A stretch of DNA of 44,014 nt from Fulvimarina sp. (GTDB lineage Bacteria; Pseudomonadota; Alphaproteobacteria; Rhizobiales; Rhizobiaceae): the NCBI GenBank assembly GCA_002700095.1, contig PACL01000065.1, positions 1 through 44,014 of the forward strand, in the 5' to 3' direction. A model generated the notes under the pieces. It made no database searches, had not been told where the DNA came from, and worked only from the letters and a program-made list of their open reading frames with translations. Position numbers and translations under genes: made by a program. Shown here piece by piece: positions 16,884-25,169 of the stretch (its first letter is position 1; each line of letters starts with the position of its first letter).

Positions 16884-17384
16884 TCAGGCCGGTTGCAGGA
16901 CGAAGTCGGCGCTGAGGCTCGTCTGTTTCGGGCTCGCCATGACCGGGCGCAGGAAGACGGTTTTAAACGCCTCGTCGTCATAGGCGAGGTGGCCGTGCGC
17001 CTGGCCGAAGGCGGGAACAATCTGCGGCATCTCCAAGCGAAACGTCCCGTCGGCACGGGTCAGCGTCGCGCCGTGGCTCTCCGGATCGCGCTCATAGCCC
17101 TCCGTCGTATGGGCCCAGATCTGGATACGAATTCCTTCCAAAGGGGCTCCGTCGCCGGCCCGGCGCACGCTGCCGCTCATCCAGAAGCCGCCATTGCCGA
17201 TCCGCTCGACGATCGGCGCGCCGGGGCGATAGTTGTTCGACCCGCCGCGCATGGACGGCGTTGGCGCCAGTCCTTGCGCGCGGGCTGGGACCACGAGACG
17301 AGAAGCGCCTGCCACGAGGACGGTGCCGACACCCGCCGCGCCCGCCGTCAGAAGCGTTCTTCGGTTCAGCGATGTTCGATACAT
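16884..17384 (-). CDS. Tat-exported protein with an intradiol dioxygenase-like fold
   Basis: A 166-residue protein with a twin-arginine signal (MYRTSLNRRTLLTAGAAGVG), so it is exported folded, probably with a bound cofactor. The mature part resembles the core of intradiol ring-cleavage dioxygenases: VRRAGDGAPLEGIRIQIWAH, then GATLTRADGTFRLEMPQIVP and GQAHGHLAYDDEAFKTVFLR. It is shorter than protocatechuate dioxygenase subunits (about 200-240), and I cannot confirm the full Tyr2-His2 iron set. The start at 17384 has AGGAG upstream; a longer frame from 17423 is unlikely. It pairs with the heme-type membrane protein downstream. A catabolic role is doubtful; an electron-transfer or metal role is possible. 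Confidence 0.75.
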   Translation of the reverse strand: MYRTSLNRRTLLTAGAAGVGTVLVAGASRLVVPARAQGLAPTPSMRGGSNNYRPGAPIVERIGNGGFWMSGSVRRAGDGAPLEGIRIQIWAHTTEGYERDPESHGATLTRADGTFRLEMPQIVPAFGQAHGHLAYDDEAFKTVFLRPVMASPKQTSLSADFVLQPA

Positions 17385-17407
17385 GCGAAACTCTCCTGCG
17401 TCGCTAC

Positions 17408-17429
17408 TGAACAGTTGCGACAATGTTCA
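17408..17429. promoter_or_regulatory. palindrome upstream of the Tat protein gene
   Basis: TGAACA (17408-17413) and TGTTCA (17424-17429) form a perfect inverted repeat with a 10-base spacer, 24 bp upstream of the Tat gene start. The 22-bp size and position suit an operator for a dimeric repressor. The protein is unknown. Confidence 0.45.
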
Positions 17430-17733
17430 ACATATGTCGGACGGATCGGACAAGACTGTGATGGCTGTAACAACTTCTTATGATCTAACGCATTTTTGAG
17501 GACGAACTCTCGCAATCATCCTCGCGCGACGCCAATGCACCCGACAGACCGTTCGATTCGTAACGACCAGGACAGCGGAACAGGCTCAGGCACCGAGCGG
17601 TTTTTGCCCACTTGGTGCAACCTGACGCCTTCGGCTTGAAACCGTCAGCCGAAGCGGCTTAAGACGAAGGACTCGATCAGCGAACGCCGCGAGATGGGCG
17701 TGAACCATGAAACGTCCCACCTGCCAAAAGCTG
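17430..17733. other. gene-free stretch with two hairpins
   Basis: No gene seen. Inverted repeats at 17590-17597/17611-17618 (GCACCGAG with CTTGGTGC) and 17629-17636/17647-17654 (CTTCGGCT with AGCCGAAG) lie downstream of the lipoprotein gene on the minus strand, and could end its transcript. Sequence at 17460-17500 is AT-rich and probably holds the promoter of the Tat gene. Confidence 0.4.
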
Positions 17734-18741
17734 TCACGGTTCAGCGCAGATCGGCAGAGGCGTCGCGGGCCTGTCCGGCTGGCTGGCCTTGAACCGGGCG
17801 ATCAATGGCTCCAGCGTAGAAGCCGGCCAGTAGCGCGGCTTGCCGATGGCTTTGAGGCACATCGCATTCCAGTAACTGCCAGCCGCGGAAGGCGAGCGGC
17901 CGGAGGTGACGGCCTGCGAGACGGCGTCGATGTCTCTAGCCTCCGGATAGATGTAGACCGTCGTCGGGTCGTTCTTGACGGTGGAGAGGATGACCTTGTC
18001 CTCGGCCCCCGACCAACTCGTGCAGCCGTTGCTGCGTCCGGCCGCATAGTCGACGAGTTTGCCGAAAGCGACGTAGCCTTCGTCGTTGGCGTAAGGGTCT
18101 CCGGGGCTCAGGCGGCGACACTCGGCCCGCAGAAGGGTCGCCTGATGGCCGCCAATCGCTCGCTCACGAGCGTTCGAGGTGGCGCCCTGCCCTTCGAACT
18201 GCACGAAGGAGCGGACGAAAGGCACATCCTTGCCGGAAGCCGACCGGTAATAGCCCTTGAACGAGTCGCGAATCTCGGCGGTCACATAGCCGCCACCGGT
18301 GGTGAGCGATGAATCCTGAGCGTTGCCGAAATTCTGAGCGCACTGCTGCCTATTGGAGAAGTCGACGACACCGGCGAGCTTGCGGCCGCTGCCGTAGCCG
18401 GACGACATCGCCCGGAACGTGTGCTGTGCTTCGCAGATCATATAGAAGCGGCGACCGCGCTCGCCATTGGGCGACACGCTGGGCCTCGTCGCATCCATCG
18501 CGAAGTAGCATCCATTGTCGATCCTGCCCTCGCGGGTCTTGCGCTGATAAAGCGCCCGTGCCCTCTGCAGAACGACATCGGAAATCTTGCCGTCCTCGTC
18601 GCCAATATGGGCTGCCAGCCATCCCGGCAGATCGTTCTGTGGCTCTGCGGCTGCCGACGGGGCAATGTCTGTCACCGTGCAGCCTGTCAGCAAGAGCAGC
18701 AAGCCGGATGTCAGGGCTGGCAGGAGACGGTTGGCGGTCAT
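17734..18741 (-). CDS. lipoprotein resembling YkuD_2-type L,D-transpeptidases
   Basis: A 335-residue lipoprotein. The N-terminus MTANRLLPALTSGLLLLLTG C holds a lipobox (LTGC, Cys near residue 21). The middle has FSNRQQCAQNFGNAQDSSLT followed by TGGGYVTAEI, like the F-S-N...S-S-L-G-x-Y-x-T stretch of murein L,D-transpeptidases of the YkuD_2 group. Further on come RAIGGHQATLL, where the family has IVIHGA, and AAGRSNGCTSW, matching GRSxGCPA with the catalytic Cys. Matches are partial and the His motif is rearranged, so activity is unsure. AGGAG lies 11-15 bases before the ATG at 18741. It is a single gene. The role would be peptidoglycan cross-linking or attaching proteins to peptidoglycan. Confidence 0.6.
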   Translation of the reverse strand: MTANRLLPALTSGLLLLLTGCTVTDIAPSAAAEPQNDLPGWLAAHIGDEDGKISDVVLQRARALYQRKTREGRIDNGCYFAMDATRPSVSPNGERGRRFYMICEAQHTFRAMSSGYGSGRKLAGVVDFSNRQQCAQNFGNAQDSSLTTGGGYVTAEIRDSFKGYYRSASGKDVPFVRSFVQFEGQGATSNARERAIGGHQATLLRAECRRLSPGDPYANDEGYVAFGKLVDYAAGRSNGCTSWSGAEDKVILSTVKNDPTTVYIYPEARDIDAVSQAVTSGRSPSAAGSYWNAMCLKAIGKPRYWPASTLEPLIARFKASQPDRPATPLPICAEP

Positions 18742-18768
18742 CTCGAGTACTCTCCTGTCAGCATCATT

Positions 18769-18782
18769 CAAAGTCCGCACGC
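18769..18782 (+). repeat. direct repeat copy 1
   Basis: CAAAGTCCGCACGC, identical to 19079-19092. It lies in the leader of the lipoprotein gene. Confidence 0.6.
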
Positions 18783-19078
18783 TTCGACGCAGTCTGCATC
18801 GATAACCTGTTCGTCGCAGGACGAGGCCGGAAAACGGTCGGGGCGGCCTCGCCGGTCGGGATGTGACAACCACTCCATCCGGGCATTCGTGCGACGCCCC
18901 CAATTCGACCGTCCTGCCGGCCCAAAACCGCCTCGAAGGCCCGATGGATGCACCCACGGGGCCAACGTGACGAATTCGGTAAGCGAACCGTAAATCGACG
19001 AGGTTTCAAATCGCTTACCAAGGTCGCGCCGCCCGTCCCTGTCCGGCCCTCTTCGATGACGACGGCATTCAGGCTGCC

Positions 19079-19092
19079 CAAAGTCCGCACGC
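19079..19092 (+). repeat. direct repeat copy 2
   Basis: Second exact copy of CAAAGTCCGCACGC, 310 bp from the first. The flanks differ apart from a shared CATTCA nearby. It may mark a short duplication. Confidence 0.6.
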
Positions 19093-19182
19093 GTCCGCGA
19101 TCCTCAGGCCTGCAGACGCCACACATTCGGTCCCGCGTCTTGAGCGACGCCCTTTCGATGCGCAACCGAAAGTCTTTCGACC

Positions 19183-20187
19183 TCACCGACGCAGCACGAT
19201 GGCGAGAACGAAGAGGGCGCCGGCGGCCGACGTGATGATGCCGACCGGCAGTTCCTGGGGCGCCAGGATCACCCGGCTGAGAAGATCGCTGGCTACGAGA
19301 AGCATGGCCCCGAACAAGGCGGAGGTGAGGACGAGGGGGCCATGGCGCACGCCGACAAGGGCGCGTGCGATATGCGGCACCATGAGTCCGACAAAACCGA
19401 TCACGCCGGACAACGCGACCAGCGCCGCCGTAGACAGCGCCGCGAGACCGAAGACCAGGAGCCGGAGCCGGCCGACGTCGACGCCGAGCGACGTCGCCGT
19501 TTCTTCGCCGCCGAGCAGGGCATCCAGCCGATCGCGAAGGCAGAGACCGGTCGCAAGCGCGAGGGCCGTCCCGAACAGAGCGAGCGGCAGGTTCCCCCAG
19601 CCTGCAAGACCGAGGCCCCCTGCCGTCCAGAACAGCACGGAATAGGCCGCCCTCTGATCGCCCGCAAAGACCATCCAGGTGGTCAGGGCGCCGAAGAGAA
19701 ACGAAACCGCGAGCCCGGCGATCACGAGGCGCTCCGGCCCCCTGCCCTCCTGCCGCATCATCAGGGCCAGAACGGTGAAGGCCGAAAGCAGCGCGCCCGC
19801 GAAGGCAGCGATCGGCAGCGTCCAGACGCCGAGCCTGTCACCGAACACCGTGATGACGGAGACGGCTCCGGCCGCCGCGCCCGACGAGAGACCGAACAGG
19901 AACGGATCGGCCAGATCGTTGCGGGTGGTGGTCTGCAAAAGCGCGCCGACGACGGCGAGCCCCGAGCCGACCGCGATCGCAAGACCGATCCGAGGCAGCC
20001 TGAGATCGATCACGATCCGCGCGACCGGCCCGGAAGTCTGGTCCCCGAGCCCGATCGCGGACCAGAGGACTCCGATCACGTCGCCCGTCGCGATCGGCGT
20101 GGAGCCGAAGGCGACACCGGCGATCGAGAGAACCAGGAGAAGAACGCTTCCGGCGGTCCAGATCAGCGCAAGCCGGCCGACGGTCAT
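19183..20187 (-). CDS. FecCD/BtuC-type ABC importer permease
   Basis: A 334-residue permease with nine or ten membrane helices. Family marks are IDLRLPRIGLAIAVGSGLAV near residue 62, GALLQTTTRNDLADPFLFGL at 81-100 (the LQ...RNPLA-P-x-LG stretch with a Leu-to-Phe change), and GVIGFVGLMVPHIARALVGV near 261, the loop that meets the ATPase. It is the last gene of a seven-gene minus-strand operon and overlaps the binding-protein gene as ATGA. Only one permease is coded, so it should form a homodimer. Substrates of this family are metal chelates: siderophores, heme or cobalamin. The riboswitch upstream favours a cobalamin-related ligand or cobalt chelate. Confidence 0.93.
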   Translation of the reverse strand: MTVGRLALIWTAGSVLLLVLSIAGVAFGSTPIATGDVIGVLWSAIGLGDQTSGPVARIVIDLRLPRIGLAIAVGSGLAVVGALLQTTTRNDLADPFLFGLSSGAAAGAVSVITVFGDRLGVWTLPIAAFAGALLSAFTVLALMMRQEGRGPERLVIAGLAVSFLFGALTTWMVFAGDQRAAYSVLFWTAGGLGLAGWGNLPLALFGTALALATGLCLRDRLDALLGGEETATSLGVDVGRLRLLVFGLAALSTAALVALSGVIGFVGLMVPHIARALVGVRHGPLVLTSALFGAMLLVASDLLSRVILAPQELPVGIITSAAGALFVLAIVLRR

Positions 20188-21149
20188 TGCCCCTCGAATT
20201 GCTTGGGATGGAGCGCCTTGGCGAGTGCCTCGACGGCATCGATATTGGCGGGACCTGGCGTGATCTGCTCATAGCGCAGCGGCAGGAAGCGCTCGTTGCG
20301 GACCGCGTCCGTTTCCTTCATCGCCGGATGGTTCTTCAGGAAATCGAGAAGCTTTTGGTAGCCGGCGCCGTCCTGATAATCGAGAAGGATCAGGAATTGC
20401 GGGTTCTTCACCGCCACGTCCTCCCACGAGGTCGTGCCCCAGCTCATGTCGAGATCGCCCAGAATGTTGGTGCCGCCCGCCGCCTCGATCAGCGCCGTCG
20501 GCATGGCGAACCTGCCGGCCGTGAACGGCTTGTCCTCGCCGGAATCATAGAGAAAGACCGAAACCGGCTCCTCGCCCTCGACCGCCTCGGAAACCGCCGC
20601 AACACGCGCCTTCCAGCCATCGACGAGTTCCCTTGCCGCGTTCTCCTTGCCGAAAATGGTGCCGAGGGCGAGCTCGTCGCCGTAAAGGAGATCCATCGAG
20701 GCCTTGGGTCGCGATTTGTCGACCTGGGCGCAGCTCTCGGTCAGGACATAGGTCTCGATGCCCTTGGCTGCCAGCGTATCGGGCGTCACCTCGCCGCCGG
20801 GCTTCATGCCGTAATACCAGCCGGCGAAGAAGAAGTCGGCATCGGCCGCAAGCAGCGTTTCCATCGTCGGATATTTCGGCGCGAGCTCGGGGATGTCGCC
20901 CTTGGCCGCGTCGAAGCCCGGTGTCGTCTTGTACCAGCCGCTAACCCCCGTGACGCCCGCCATGTTTGGCTGAAGATCGAGCGCGAAGGCCATCTCGCTC
21001 ATGTTGAGGTCATGGATCACCGCATGGCTCGGCGCCTCGTCGAAGGTCAGCGTCCGGCCGCAGTTCTCGACCGTTACCGGATAGGCCAAGGCAGGTGCCG
21101 TGAGGACGAGCGGCGTCAGAAAGGTCAGAAGCTGCGTGATGCGGCGCAT
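20184..21149 (-). CDS. FecB/BtuF-type ABC importer binding protein
   Basis: A 321-residue periplasmic binding protein of the siderophore/B12 class. The signal peptide ends near APALA; then YPVTVENCGRTLTFDEAPSH, the usual 'V-D-x-x-G-R-x-V-x-x-P' opening. MSEMAFALDLQPNMAGVTG and LAADADFFFAGWYYGMKPGG follow, and AAKGIETYVLTESCAQVDKS near residue 130. It has no lipobox. GGGAG stands before the ATG, after a 24-bp gap from the ATPase gene, and the stop overlaps the permease start. The sequence is nearer to the group annotated as corrinoid or chelate binders than to heme binders, but the ligand cannot be read off. Confidence 0.88.
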   Translation of the reverse strand: MRRITQLLTFLTPLVLTAPALAYPVTVENCGRTLTFDEAPSHAVIHDLNMSEMAFALDLQPNMAGVTGVSGWYKTTPGFDAAKGDIPELAPKYPTMETLLAADADFFFAGWYYGMKPGGEVTPDTLAAKGIETYVLTESCAQVDKSRPKASMDLLYGDELALGTIFGKENAARELVDGWKARVAAVSEAVEGEEPVSVFLYDSGEDKPFTAGRFAMPTALIEAAGGTNILGDLDMSWGTTSWEDVAVKNPQFLILLDYQDGAGYQKLLDFLKNHPAMKETDAVRNERFLPLRYEQITPGPANIDAVEALAKALHPKQFEGQ

Positions 21150-21173
21150 TGAGGTCTCCCGGATTGGAGGGAT

Positions 21174-21974
21174 TTATTCGGCGGGTGTGTCGAAGACCAG
21201 CAGCGAACGGCCGGTCGTCGGATTGGTGAAGGGAAAGCAGTCCATGGCGAAGACGGTGCGGACCGTTGCGGCCGACAGCGCTTCGTCCGGCGTCCCATGG
21301 GCGACCAGACGGCCATGGCGCAGCACGGCGACCCTGTCGGCAAAGGGCGAGACGAGCGCCAGATCGTGAAGCACCGCGACGACCGTAATGCCGAGGGAGC
21401 GCGCCAGATCGAGCATGTCGGCGCGGGCGCGCGGATCGAGGTGATTGGTGGGTTCGTCGAGGACGAGGACGACCGGTTCCTGCGCCATCGCCCGGGCAAT
21501 TGCGGCGCGCTGTTGCTCTCCGCCGGACAGGGTCGCCAGCTGGCGCCCCTTGAGGTCGGAAAGCCCCAGACGCTCGCAGGCTTTCGCGACCACCGCCGTG
21601 TGGTGACCGGCCGAAGAACGACTCCGATGAGGAATGCGCCCGAGACCCACATAGTCGGCAACCGTCAGGCGCCCGTCGGGATGGTCGCTTTGTCCGACCA
21701 CGGCGATCAGGCGGCTGCGCTCGGCCATGGAAATGCAGGCGACGTCGCGTCCGTCGATCGAGACGGAACCGCCGGTCGGACGCATACGGCCGAAGAGAAG
21801 GCGCAGCAGCGAGGTCTTGCCTGCGCCGTTCGGTCCGACGATCGCCAGCCGCTCCCCGGGCTCGACCGTGAGATCGACCGCCAACAGGATCCTGCTGGCG
21901 TCCCGGGTCTTCAGATCGACCGCGGCGAGGTCGAGACGTCCCCGTTTCCCTTCAAAGCGAGGAAGCGCGATCAA
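21174..21974 (-). CDS. FecE/BtuD-type ABC importer ATPase
   Basis: A 266-residue ATPase: Walker A AIVGPNGAGKTSLLRLL near residue 45, Q-loop VVGQSDHP, signature TLSGGEQQRAAIARAMAQEP near 147, Walker B VLVLDEPTNHLD, and the switch His in VVAVLHDLALVS. The order and spacing match ATPases that pair with FecCD permeases. It serves the FecB/FecD set downstream. Its ATG overlaps the stop of the Opp-type ATPase gene (ATGA at 21971-21974), physically joining the two importers in one transcript. Confidence 0.93.
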   Translation of the reverse strand: MIALPRFEGKRGRLDLAAVDLKTRDASRILLAVDLTVEPGERLAIVGPNGAGKTSLLRLLFGRMRPTGGSVSIDGRDVACISMAERSRLIAVVGQSDHPDGRLTVADYVGLGRIPHRSRSSAGHHTAVVAKACERLGLSDLKGRQLATLSGGEQQRAAIARAMAQEPVVLVLDEPTNHLDPRARADMLDLARSLGITVVAVLHDLALVSPFADRVAVLRHGRLVAHGTPDEALSAATVRTVFAMDCFPFTNPTTGRSLLVFDTPAE

Positions 21975-23389
21975 TGGGTGGCTTCCTGTTTCGCAAAGCC
22001 CTGGAGATCGACGACGGTGCCGGCCCAGCGCTTTGCCAGGGTCAGATTGTGGGTGACGAGGACGACTGCGGTGTCGGCCTCCCTGTGAATTTCGCCGATC
22101 ACTTCCATGACCGAGCGTTGGGTGACCGGATCGAGCCGCGAGGTCGGCTCGTCGGCCAGTATAATGCTGGGGTTCAGCGCAAGGACGCGTGCCAGGGCGA
22201 GACGCTGGAGTTCACCGCCAGAGACGGCCGTCGGCCGTCTTTCCAGAAGCGCCGGCGAAAGGCCGAGACGCTCGATCAGGCCGTCGATCGTCTCCCGGCT
22301 GATCCTGTGGCGGCGCAGGAGGTCGTCGAAGCCGGCCTTCAGGGACACCCGGGACGCGAAGGCCGAGGGCGGATCCTGGTAGAGCTTCTGGAGGGCCAGC
22401 GGTCTGCGGGCACTCCCATGGCGCTCCACGCGGCCACTCGCCGGCGGGATCAGACCCGCGAAGGTGTCGAGAAGTGTCGACTTGCCGAGCCCCGAGGGGC
22501 CGGCGATCGCCAGCCGCCCCCCTGAGCCGAGCGACAGGTCGATCCCTTCCACCAGGGTCCGCCCACCACGCGCGATGGCGAGGTCTTCTGCGACAAGAAT
22601 GGGGCTCTCGCCGCTCATCCCTTCCACAGCGGGCCAGTTCACCGGGTCGGCCTCGACCAGCGCCTTGCCATAGGCGCTTTGCGGCGCCGTCAGAACCGTC
22701 TCGGACGAACCAGACTCCACGACATCGCCATGACGCAGGATCTTCACGCGCCCGCCGAGCGCGCGGGCGACCGCGACGTCGTGGGTGATGCAAAGCAGAA
22801 TGCCGCCTTGGCGCGCCACGTCGCGCAACAGGCGCACCACGTCGTCGCGCCGCGCATCGTCGAGGCCCTTGGTGGGCTCATCGGCAAGGAGGGTCGTCGC
22901 GCCGGCCGCCGTCGCCGCCGCAAAGGCGACGCGCTGAGCCATGCCGCCCGAAAGCACGCCAGGATAGGCGTCGTGGGACGCGACCGGCAGGCCGAGGCCT
23001 GTCAGATCGGCCTCGGCCCGGCAATGCGCATCCTCCCAGGAACGCCCGGCGACGATGGCATGGCTCTCGGCGACCTGCTCGTTGCCGCGCATCAGCGGGT
23101 CGAGGGCGCGCCAGGGCTCCTGCGGCAGGATCGCGATGCGCCGGCCCCATAGAGCCTCGCGCTTCTTTACCGGCAGATCGTCGAGGCGTGTCCTGCCCAG
23201 AACGATCCGGCCGCTCGCCGACAGGCCGGCGGGGAGCGTTCCCATGATGGCCTGGGCGAGAAGGCTCTTGCCGGCGCCCGTCTCGCCGAGAATGCAGAGC
23301 GGCTCACCCGGTTCGACCGTGACGTCGAGGGGCCCAAGAAGCCGGGTCGTGCCTGCGGCAACGGTGAAATCACTGACTTCGAGGCTCAT
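21971..23389 (-). CDS. Opp/Nik-type importer, fused double ATPase (D and F domains)
   Basis: A 472-residue protein with two ABC domains. First domain: CILGETGAGKSLLAQAIM (Walker A, about residue 31), VLSGGMAQRVAFAAATAAG (signature), LLADEPTKGLD. Second domain from about 262: LAIAGPSGLGKSTLLDTFAG, KLYQDPPSAFA, AVSGGELQRLALARVLAL, IILADEPTSRLD. In most Opp/Nik systems these are separate D and F (or D and E) proteins, so this is a natural DF fusion. The start at 23389 overlaps the permease stop as ATGA; the longer open frame upstream to 24301 is a shadow of the permease gene. It drives the SBP-B-C importer. Confidence 0.92.
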   Translation of the reverse strand: MSLEVSDFTVAAGTTRLLGPLDVTVEPGEPLCILGETGAGKSLLAQAIMGTLPAGLSASGRIVLGRTRLDDLPVKKREALWGRRIAILPQEPWRALDPLMRGNEQVAESHAIVAGRSWEDAHCRAEADLTGLGLPVASHDAYPGVLSGGMAQRVAFAAATAAGATTLLADEPTKGLDDARRDDVVRLLRDVARQGGILLCITHDVAVARALGGRVKILRHGDVVESGSSETVLTAPQSAYGKALVEADPVNWPAVEGMSGESPILVAEDLAIARGGRTLVEGIDLSLGSGGRLAIAGPSGLGKSTLLDTFAGLIPPASGRVERHGSARRPLALQKLYQDPPSAFASRVSLKAGFDDLLRRHRISRETIDGLIERLGLSPALLERRPTAVSGGELQRLALARVLALNPSIILADEPTSRLDPVTQRSVMEVIGEIHREADTAVVLVTHNLTLAKRWAGTVVDLQGFAKQEATH

Positions 23390-24177
23390 GCTTCGAGCTC
23401 CGTTTCGGGTCCGGCGACGAGGCGCAGGCTGAGGACGGTGATGGCGAGCGCGATGATCGGCGCGCCGATCGCCCAGGGCGCGATGCGCCAGCTCGGCAGG
23501 AGTTCCGACATCATGATGCCCCATTCGGGGGTCGGCGGACGAAGCCCGATGGAGATGAAGCCGAGCGTGGCCAGCGCCGTCACCGCCGTCGCGGCTCCAA
23601 AGGCCGCGAGGCTGAGGATCTGTGACGCGAGATCGGGCCAGATATGACGGCGCACGATGTGGGACCGGGTCAGCCCCATCATGCGGGCGGCCTCGACGGC
23701 GGGGGAGCGCAGGATCACCTGCGAGCGCGTGCGGGCCAGCCGGAAGAACTCGACCCAGAGCGTCAGCGCCAGCCCGGCGTAAAGCGTCCACCAACTGTCG
23801 GGAACGATCGCCGCCATCAGGAGGACCAGAAGCAGGCCGGGCAGCGCGAGAACGCCGTTCGACAGGGTCACCAGCCCGCCGTCGATCAGCCCGCCCGCCC
23901 AAGCGGCGAGGATGCCGAGCGCCACCCCGATGATCGCCGCGCTCGCGACGGCAAAGGCGGTCAAGGCCAGCGTGATCCGTGCCCCTTCTAGGAGGCGTGC
24001 GGCAAGATCGCGGCCCAGATGATCGGTGCCGAGGAGATGTCCGTCGGTGCCGGGCGACACGAGAATGGCGCGAAGATCCTGCCGCGCCGGATCGAAACCG
24101 ATGAGATCGGGACCGATCACGGCTAAAAGAGCGAGAGTGAAAAGGCCGAGGAGGCCGAGGATTCGCATCGGGGTCAT
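23386..24177 (-). CDS. Opp/Nik-type importer permease C
   Basis: A 263-residue permease, short for DppC/NikC. It opens with MRILGLLGLFTLALLAVIGP and the family's GTDHLGRDLAARLLEGARIT near residue 48. The coupling loop VEAARMMGLTRSHIVRRHIW (E-A-A-x-x-x-G) lies near 150-170, followed by ATLGFISIGLRPPTPEWGIM near 205. It has about six membrane helices. It overlaps both neighbours by ATGA, so all three subunits are made in balance. Confidence 0.93.
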   Translation of the reverse strand: MTPMRILGLLGLFTLALLAVIGPDLIGFDPARQDLRAILVSPGTDGHLLGTDHLGRDLAARLLEGARITLALTAFAVASAAIIGVALGILAAWAGGLIDGGLVTLSNGVLALPGLLLVLLMAAIVPDSWWTLYAGLALTLWVEFFRLARTRSQVILRSPAVEAARMMGLTRSHIVRRHIWPDLASQILSLAAFGAATAVTALATLGFISIGLRPPTPEWGIMMSELLPSWRIAPWAIGAPIIALAITVLSLRLVAGPETELEA

Positions 24178-25169
24178 TGGGCAAGCCTCGGATCGAGCAT
24201 GCGGCAGCTGATGTCGACCACGAAGGACAGGACGACGAAGCCGAGGCCGAGCACCAGCGCGGTCCCCTGCACCATCGGAATGTCGCGCTCGAAGACCGCA
24301 TGGGTCAGCGCGTGGCCGATCCCCGGCCAGGAGAACACGCTTTCGACCACGACGACGCCTTCGAGCAGCAGCGCCGTCTGGACGCCGAGATAGGTGATGA
24401 CCGGAACGGCGGCGTTGCGGAAGGCATGGCGTCTGAGCGCAGCGGGCAACGACAGCCCCTTCTGGCGGGCAAATCGGAACGGCTCGCTCGCCACCGCCTC
24501 CGCCACCGCATTGCGCACCACACGCGAGAGCACCGAGCCGAGCACAAGGCCGAGCGTCAGCGCCGGCAGGACGAAATGCGTCCCGTGCCCATGTCCCGAG
24601 GCTGGGGTCAAACGCAGTTCCACGGCGATAAAGAGGATCAGGAGGATGCCGATCAGGAAGGCGGGCGTTGCGCGTAGAACAAGGGCCGCGCCGCCGGAGA
24701 TGCGGTCGAACAGACTTCCGGGACGGAGACCCGCAAGCGTGCCGACCGGGACCGCGAGGGCGAGCGCCACCAGGATCGAGATGAACGCCAATCCGACCGA
24801 ATGGCCAAGCTGATGGAGGATCTCGTCCACCACCGGTGCCCCCGTCACGAAGGAGTGCCCGAGATCGAAGGTCAGTGCCTGACCGATCCAGACCATGAGC
24901 ATTTCCAGGGCCGGGCGGTCGAGCCCCAATTGAAGGCGCATGGCCTCGGCCGCCGCAGCGTCGACCACGTCGTAGCCATAGCGTCCGGCCGCGATGCGAT
25001 AGGCCGCGTCGCCCGGCAGAGCCTGCATCATGGCGAAGCCGACGATGCCGACGATCAGCGCAACGACGAGTGCCTGAAACAGGCGGGCCGCGAGGAGCTT
25101 GACGAAACTGGCCCGCAGGCGGCGCGCTTCGGCGCGCCGCGCAGGTGTCAGGGTTTCGGACATTGTCAT
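24174..25169 (-). CDS. Opp/Nik-type importer permease B
   Basis: A 331-residue DppB/NikB-type permease. The N-terminal part reads ALIVGIVGFAMMQALPGDAA, the central part has YDVVDAAAAEAMRLQLGLDR, and the coupling region is RQKGLSLPAALRRHAFRNAA near 235-255, where the family has A-x-K-G-L...R-H-x-L-R-N. It ends in DISCRMLDPRLAQ, close to the usual D-x-R-x-DPR finish. The start at 25169 (MTMSETL) overlaps the binding-protein stop as ATGA and is preferred over 25178. Confidence 0.92.
   Translation of the reverse strand: MTMSETLTPARRAEARRLRASFVKLLAARLFQALVVALIVGIVGFAMMQALPGDAAYRIAAGRYGYDVVDAAAAEAMRLQLGLDRPALEMLMVWIGQALTFDLGHSFVTGAPVVDEILHQLGHSVGLAFISILVALALAVPVGTLAGLRPGSLFDRISGGAALVLRATPAFLIGILLILFIAVELRLTPASGHGHGTHFVLPALTLGLVLGSVLSRVVRNAVAEAVASEPFRFARQKGLSLPAALRRHAFRNAAVPVITYLGVQTALLLEGVVVVESVFSWPGIGHALTHAVFERDIPMVQGTALVLGLGFVVLSFVVDISCRMLDPRLAQ

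Larger units (their letters stand above)
18742..19182. other. gene-free stretch with a 14-bp direct repeat
   Basis: No convincing gene in about 440 bp. CAAAGTCCGCACGC occurs at 18769-18782 and again at 19079-19092. The second copy lies about 90 bp past the 3' end of the ABC importer operon, the first 28 bp upstream of the lipoprotein gene. A minus-strand frame at 18764-19186 has no ribosome-binding site or family motif and I do not call it. Confidence 0.4.

Noticed and set aside
18764..19186. 140-residue minus-strand frame before the lipoprotein gene
   Set aside because: No ribosome-binding site, no motif, and it overlaps the likely promoter and both repeat copies.
23390..24301. Extension of the double-ATPase frame upstream to 24301
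   Set aside because: That part is a shadow of the permease C gene; the ATG at 23389 overlaps the permease stop as in the other junctions.
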